NCBI RefSeq assembly: GCF_001548395.1
Contig: NZ_AP017367.1
Location: 2,579,001 to 2,643,000 of the forward strand
From: Leptolyngbya sp. O-77
GTDB lineage: Bacteria; Cyanobacteriota; Cyanobacteriia; Elainellales; Elainellaceae
DNA: 64,000 nt
Direction: 5' to 3'
Made by a program: the position numbers and the translations under genes. The first letter of the stretch is position 1, and every line of letters starts with the position of its first letter. This document shows positions 60,902 to 64,000 of this stretch, piece by piece. The notes beneath the pieces were generated by a model. It saw nothing but the letters and a program-made list of their open reading frames with translations, made no database searches and was not told where the DNA came from.

Positions 60902-61576
60902 TTAGCTTAGTTCTAAATCAATTTCACAGAATGTTCGGACGGCCTGCCAAATCGCATCCTGTTGGTCGGTTAACGCATGGTCACTATCAAATTCCAGTAG
61001 CGTCACCCAGGGGCGCGTAGCGGCGTAATCTCGGCTGGACTGAATTGGAATTACGTCATCTCGAACCCCGTGCAAGATCAGCGTGGGCACTGGCCGCCTC
61101 AGCGTGGTGTGATCATACATCGCTGCATCCGAGACAAATCCATAATGCAGCGGCCGCATTGCCTGATCGCCATAATGATAAACCGACAAAAAGCCGGTCG
61201 TTTTCCACTGCTCGACCTGCGCTGGGCCCAGGCGAGGCAGCCAGTGATCGAGAAACCCAAACGCCGGAGCCAGCAGCACCAGTTTTTGCACCTGGGGAGG
61301 GCGATTCCCGCAGGGATCGCTGCGCGAATCGCCCAGCCAGGCCGCCGTCAGCCCCCCAAGGCTCGACCCAATTAGCACCACAGGCTCCGGTGGGGGCGGC
61401 AGCAGCGCCTCTACCTGGGCAATTTGGCGACTGAGCGTCAGATGGGCAAAGTCATTTTGGTTTAAATCTGGGATGACCAGAGAAAGACCCGCCGCCCGAA
61501 AGCGATCGCCCAGATACCGCGCCTTAGCAGAATTAGGACTCGACGCAAACCCATGCAAGTAGCAGCAGAACACCAT
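60902..61576 (-). CDS. YqiA/YcfP-like alpha/beta hydrolase
   Basis: A 224-aa esterase-type hydrolase. It opens with CYLHGFASSPNSAKARYLGD, the family's oxyanion region. The nucleophile lies in VVLIGSSLGGLTAAWLGD, the acid in LILHGVRDDVIP, and the histidine in LLEFDSDHALTDQQ. The substrate is unknown. It is divergent from sucC with 151 bp between them. The 336 bp downstream, to 60565, hold no gene I can support. Confidence 0.88.
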   Translation of the reverse strand: MVFCCYLHGFASSPNSAKARYLGDRFRAAGLSLVIPDLNQNDFAHLTLSRQIAQVEALLPPPPEPVVLIGSSLGGLTAAWLGDSRSDPCGNRPPQVQKLVLLAPAFGFLDHWLPRLGPAQVEQWKTTGFLSVYHYGDQAMRPLHYGFVSDAAMYDHTTLRRPVPTLILHGVRDDVIPIQSSRDYAATRPWVTLLEFDSDHALTDQQDAIWQAVRTFCEIDLELS

Positions 61577-61727
61577 TGCTCAGTCGTTTTCTGGTCTATA
61601 TTTAGATCTCTCTTGCAATCTTCTTTGAGATTACGCGATTGGTCATCTGTAGGGCGCGGAGTGTTCAAACAGTCAGCAACTCACCTCCCTCCATCGCCTC
61701 CTCCCTTCCTTACCCTTCTCTTCCTCT

Positions 61728-62924
61728 ATGGATCTCCTTGAATATCAGGCAAAAGATCTATTTCAGAAAGTTGGCATTCCTATCCTGCCGTCGCAGCGGA
61801 TTGACCATCCCAAGGACTTGAAACAGTTGCGGATTCCCTACCCCATCGTGCTGAAGTCGCAAGTCTATGCAGGCGGGCGAGGCAAGGCGGGTGGCGTGCG
61901 CTTTGCAGAAAACACCATTGACGCAGTGGCGGCGGCTCAGGCGATTTTCCATCTGCCGATCTTGGGGCAATATCCAGAGGTGCTGCTGGCGGAGGCAAAG
62001 TATGAGCCAGACCAGGAACTCTATCTGGCGGTAGTGCTTGATCCGTCGCTGCGGCGGCCGCTGCTGCTGGGGGCGCGAGAAGGTGGCATGGCACTGGAGG
62101 CAACTTCGCGGCAGATTCAGCAAGTGCTGGTGGATGGGGAGTTTTCGCCCTTTTATGCGCGGCGATTAGCAATCAACATGGGGCTGACGGGTGAGCTGAT
62201 CGAGTCTGTCAGCGCGATCGCCGAGAAGATGTATCGCCTATTTTTGACCTACGACCTAGATCTGGTCGAGATTAACCCCCTGGCGGTGAATCCGGCCGGC
62301 GAAGTGATGGCGCTGGATGGCAAAATTACGGTCAACGATGCCGCGCTGGGGCGACATCCTGATTTGCTGGCGATGCAATCGGGCGCTCGCCCATCGCTCT
62401 CCTCGGCTGCTGGCCCGGCCTGCAACGGATTGGCCGCTGGTGCCTTCGACCTGCCCAACTTAAACCCAATGCTGTTTCCTGGCAGTCTGGGTATCTTGTG
62501 CAACGGAGCAGGGCTGACAATGGCGACGCTCGATTTGGTCGATCAGGCGGGTGGACAGCCCTCGGCCTGTCTGAACTTGGGGGGAGAGTCGTCCTACCGG
62601 CTGCCGCCCGATACCTTGTGCGATCGCCTGGAAAAAGGGCTGGACTGGATTTTGAAGACCCAGCGGCTACAAAGCGTGCTGCTCAACTTGCTGGGCGGCG
62701 TGGAAACTTGCAATGCAGTTGCCAGGGCGATCGCCCGCTACCTGAAGCAGCAGCGCCCGCCTGTGACCGTTCCCCTCGTTGTGCGGCTGGGCGGGGCCCA
62801 CGCGGCGGCAGCCCGTAAGCAACTGGCTGCGCTGAACTTACCGATGCTGGTTGTTCTGGATTCGCTGGATGAGGCCATCACCAAGGCGATCGCCCTCAGT
62901 GAGGGAGCCAGAGTCGGGCGGTAG
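61728..62924 (+). CDS. sucC: Succinate-CoA ligase, beta subunit
   Basis: A 398-aa ATP-grasp protein, the nucleotide-binding half of succinyl-CoA synthetase, which interconverts succinyl-CoA with succinate and makes ATP. Diagnostic parts are MDLLEYQAKDLFQKVGIPIL, IVLKSQVYAGGRGKAGGVRF, DLDLVEINPLAVNPAGEVMA with the metal site, LPNLNPMLFPGSLGILCNGA and GLTMATLDLV. The ATG lies in an AT-rich stretch after CTCTTCCTCT without a clear ribosome site. sucD follows after 93 bp on the same strand. Cyanobacteria lack 2-oxoglutarate dehydrogenase, so the enzyme works with other succinyl-CoA or succinate routes (family knowledge). Confidence 0.93.
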   Translation: MDLLEYQAKDLFQKVGIPILPSQRIDHPKDLKQLRIPYPIVLKSQVYAGGRGKAGGVRFAENTIDAVAAAQAIFHLPILGQYPEVLLAEAKYEPDQELYLAVVLDPSLRRPLLLGAREGGMALEATSRQIQQVLVDGEFSPFYARRLAINMGLTGELIESVSAIAEKMYRLFLTYDLDLVEINPLAVNPAGEVMALDGKITVNDAALGRHPDLLAMQSGARPSLSSAAGPACNGLAAGAFDLPNLNPMLFPGSLGILCNGAGLTMATLDLVDQAGGQPSACLNLGGESSYRLPPDTLCDRLEKGLDWILKTQRLQSVLLNLLGGVETCNAVARAIARYLKQQRPPVTVPLVVRLGGAHAAAARKQLAALNLPMLVVLDSLDEAITKAIALSEGARVGR

Positions 62925-63017
62925 GGTCGCCTCTGGGCTGGCGTTTTGCGTTTTGCCCGTCTCTTCTGAAGGCTCAAGTTTCAAACCCAAATCTCACACC
63001 AAAACGCTCTATCAGGC

Positions 63018-63908
63018 ATGGATTTATCTGCAAATAGTAAAGTTCTGGTGCAAGGCATCGCCGGCGCTCTGGGAAGCCTCTACACGGCGCGAATGCGGGC
63101 CTACGGCACGTCGATCGTGGCAGGGGTGTCGCCAGGGCACGGTGGGCAAGTGCTAGAGGGCGTGCCGGTGTTTGACCTGGTGGAACAGGCCGTAGCGACC
63201 ACTGGCCCGGTGGATGCCGCCGTGATCCTGGTGGAGCCATATCGGATGCTGGATGCGGCACTGGAGGCAATCGCCGCTGGCATTCGGCATCTGGTGCTAG
63301 TGACGGAGGGCGTACCACCGCTGGACATGGTGAAACTGCTGCATATTGCTGAGCGCACCGATACGCTGGTCGTTGGGCCCGATAGTCCCGGCATTATCCT
63401 CCCTGGCAAGGTCTTATTGGGAACTTACCCCGCCGAGCTATATTCCCCTGGATGCATCGGGGTGATCAGCCGCAGCGGCACGCTCACCCACGAAATTGCG
63501 CTGCACCTGACGCAGGCGGAACTAGGGCAGTCAATCGTGGTGGGCATCGGGGGCGATCGCATCGTTGGTTCCTCTTTTCAGCAATGGCTACAAATTCTGG
63601 ACGAAGACGACCAGACCGAGGCGATCGTGCTGGTGGGCGAAATTGGGGGGAACAGTGAAGAAGAAGCAGCCCGCTACATCGTCGAGGCGATCGACAAACC
63701 CGTAATTGCCTACATTGCCGGACGCACCGCGCCCAAGAATCATCGCATGGGCCACGCCGGAGCGATCATTGCCTCCCTGGTGGCGGGCTGGGGCAGCGAA
63801 ATCGGCACGCCTGACAGCAAGGTGGCTGCTTTCCAAAAGGCAGGCGTTCCAGTCGCCAATCGCCCCTCCGATATTCCTGGCTTGCTAGAACGCGCCCTGC
63901 GGAAATGA
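63018..63908 (+). CDS. sucD: Succinate-CoA ligase, alpha subunit
   Basis: A 296-aa partner of SucC that binds CoA and carries the phosphohistidine. The CoA-binding Rossmann region is KVLVQGIAGALGSLYTARMR and GTSIVAGVSPGHGGQVLEGV. The active-site histidine is in KNHRMGHAGAIIASLVAGWG, near residue 250. GPDSPGIILPGK and VISRSGTLTHEIALHLTQAE are also conserved. Length and domains are normal. It probably shares a transcript with sucC. The 92 bp after it show no clear terminator. Confidence 0.94.
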   Translation: MDLSANSKVLVQGIAGALGSLYTARMRAYGTSIVAGVSPGHGGQVLEGVPVFDLVEQAVATTGPVDAAVILVEPYRMLDAALEAIAAGIRHLVLVTEGVPPLDMVKLLHIAERTDTLVVGPDSPGIILPGKVLLGTYPAELYSPGCIGVISRSGTLTHEIALHLTQAELGQSIVVGIGGDRIVGSSFQQWLQILDEDDQTEAIVLVGEIGGNSEEEAARYIVEAIDKPVIAYIAGRTAPKNHRMGHAGAIIASLVAGWGSEIGTPDSKVAAFQKAGVPVANRPSDIPGLLERALRK

Positions 63909-64000
63909 CTGCAAATGCTTCTGAGGTACTTTATTCTGCTTAAGCACCCTTGTTTCTCTTTCCGAAACGGGTTAGAAGGCATTACATTGAGGTAGCTTGG

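Noticed and set aside
1..64000. Integron integrase or cas genes
   Set aside because: I looked for tyrosine recombinase and Cas signatures in the coding frames and found none; all recombinase-like genes here are DDE transposases.

Overview
The window comes from a cyanobacterial chromosome. HIP1 octamers (GCGATCGC) are frequent, the ferredoxin-thioredoxin reductase variable chain (found only in cyanobacteria and plastids) is present at 51495-51719, and the housekeeping genes are of cyanobacterial type. A filamentous Leptolyngbya-like lineage is plausible, but the sequence alone does not fix the genus.

Region 1 (1-25479) is one enormous CRISPR array that already runs at base 1. By manual count it holds 347 repeat units (346 complete) of a 35-nt repeat with spacers of about 36 nt. 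Repeat-hairpin wobble pairs and decay of the last repeats both point to + strand transcription, with the leader to the left of the window. There are no cas genes here. An 828-bp IS5-family element sits inside one spacer; removing it with one CTAG duplication restores a 35-nt spacer. Several spacers overlap on shared targets or hit diverged versions of one target.

Region 2 (25480-43330) begins with decayed array remnants and a lone ftsE-like gene. It then becomes an accessory island that I read as an integron gene-cassette array without an integrase. Five attC-like sites of 85-87 bp, all in one orientation, lie at 27203, 32872, 36536, 39266 and 41943. Each has the conserved ends, paired arms and one unpaired G on the bottom strand. 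Between them lie: a restriction-modification protein with a split specificity gene, a UPF0175/PIN toxin-antitoxin pair and an HTH protein; a type II endonuclease/methyltransferase pair; an HNH gene with two unknown small genes; and a WD40 protein. Mobile elements have broken three of these: a 165-bp MITE in hsdS, an ISL3 element in the HNH gene and an IS256 element in the WD40 gene. In all three, removing the element plus one target copy restores an open frame. A fourth, IS4-like element landed right at the edge of attC2. Two copies of a HIP1-rich cassette lie at the two ends of the array. A 63-bp degraded copy of the ftsE 3' end lies beyond the right side, so ftsE sequence flanks the island.

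Region 3 (43331-64000) is conventional chromosome. It holds a WD40 lipoprotein, a Crp/Fnr regulator, a DUF815 ATPase, an SPFH/NfeD membrane pair, a PP2C phosphatase, ftrV, a YdcF-like protein, glutaminase, a MinD/ParA-like ATPase, a membrane protein with a low-complexity tail, moaA, a peptidoglycan-binding/HEAT protein, a YqiA-like hydrolase, and sucC-sucD. The first two regions together form a defence-heavy locus: CRISPR memory, two restriction systems and a toxin-antitoxin pair, with the last three carried as cassettes.
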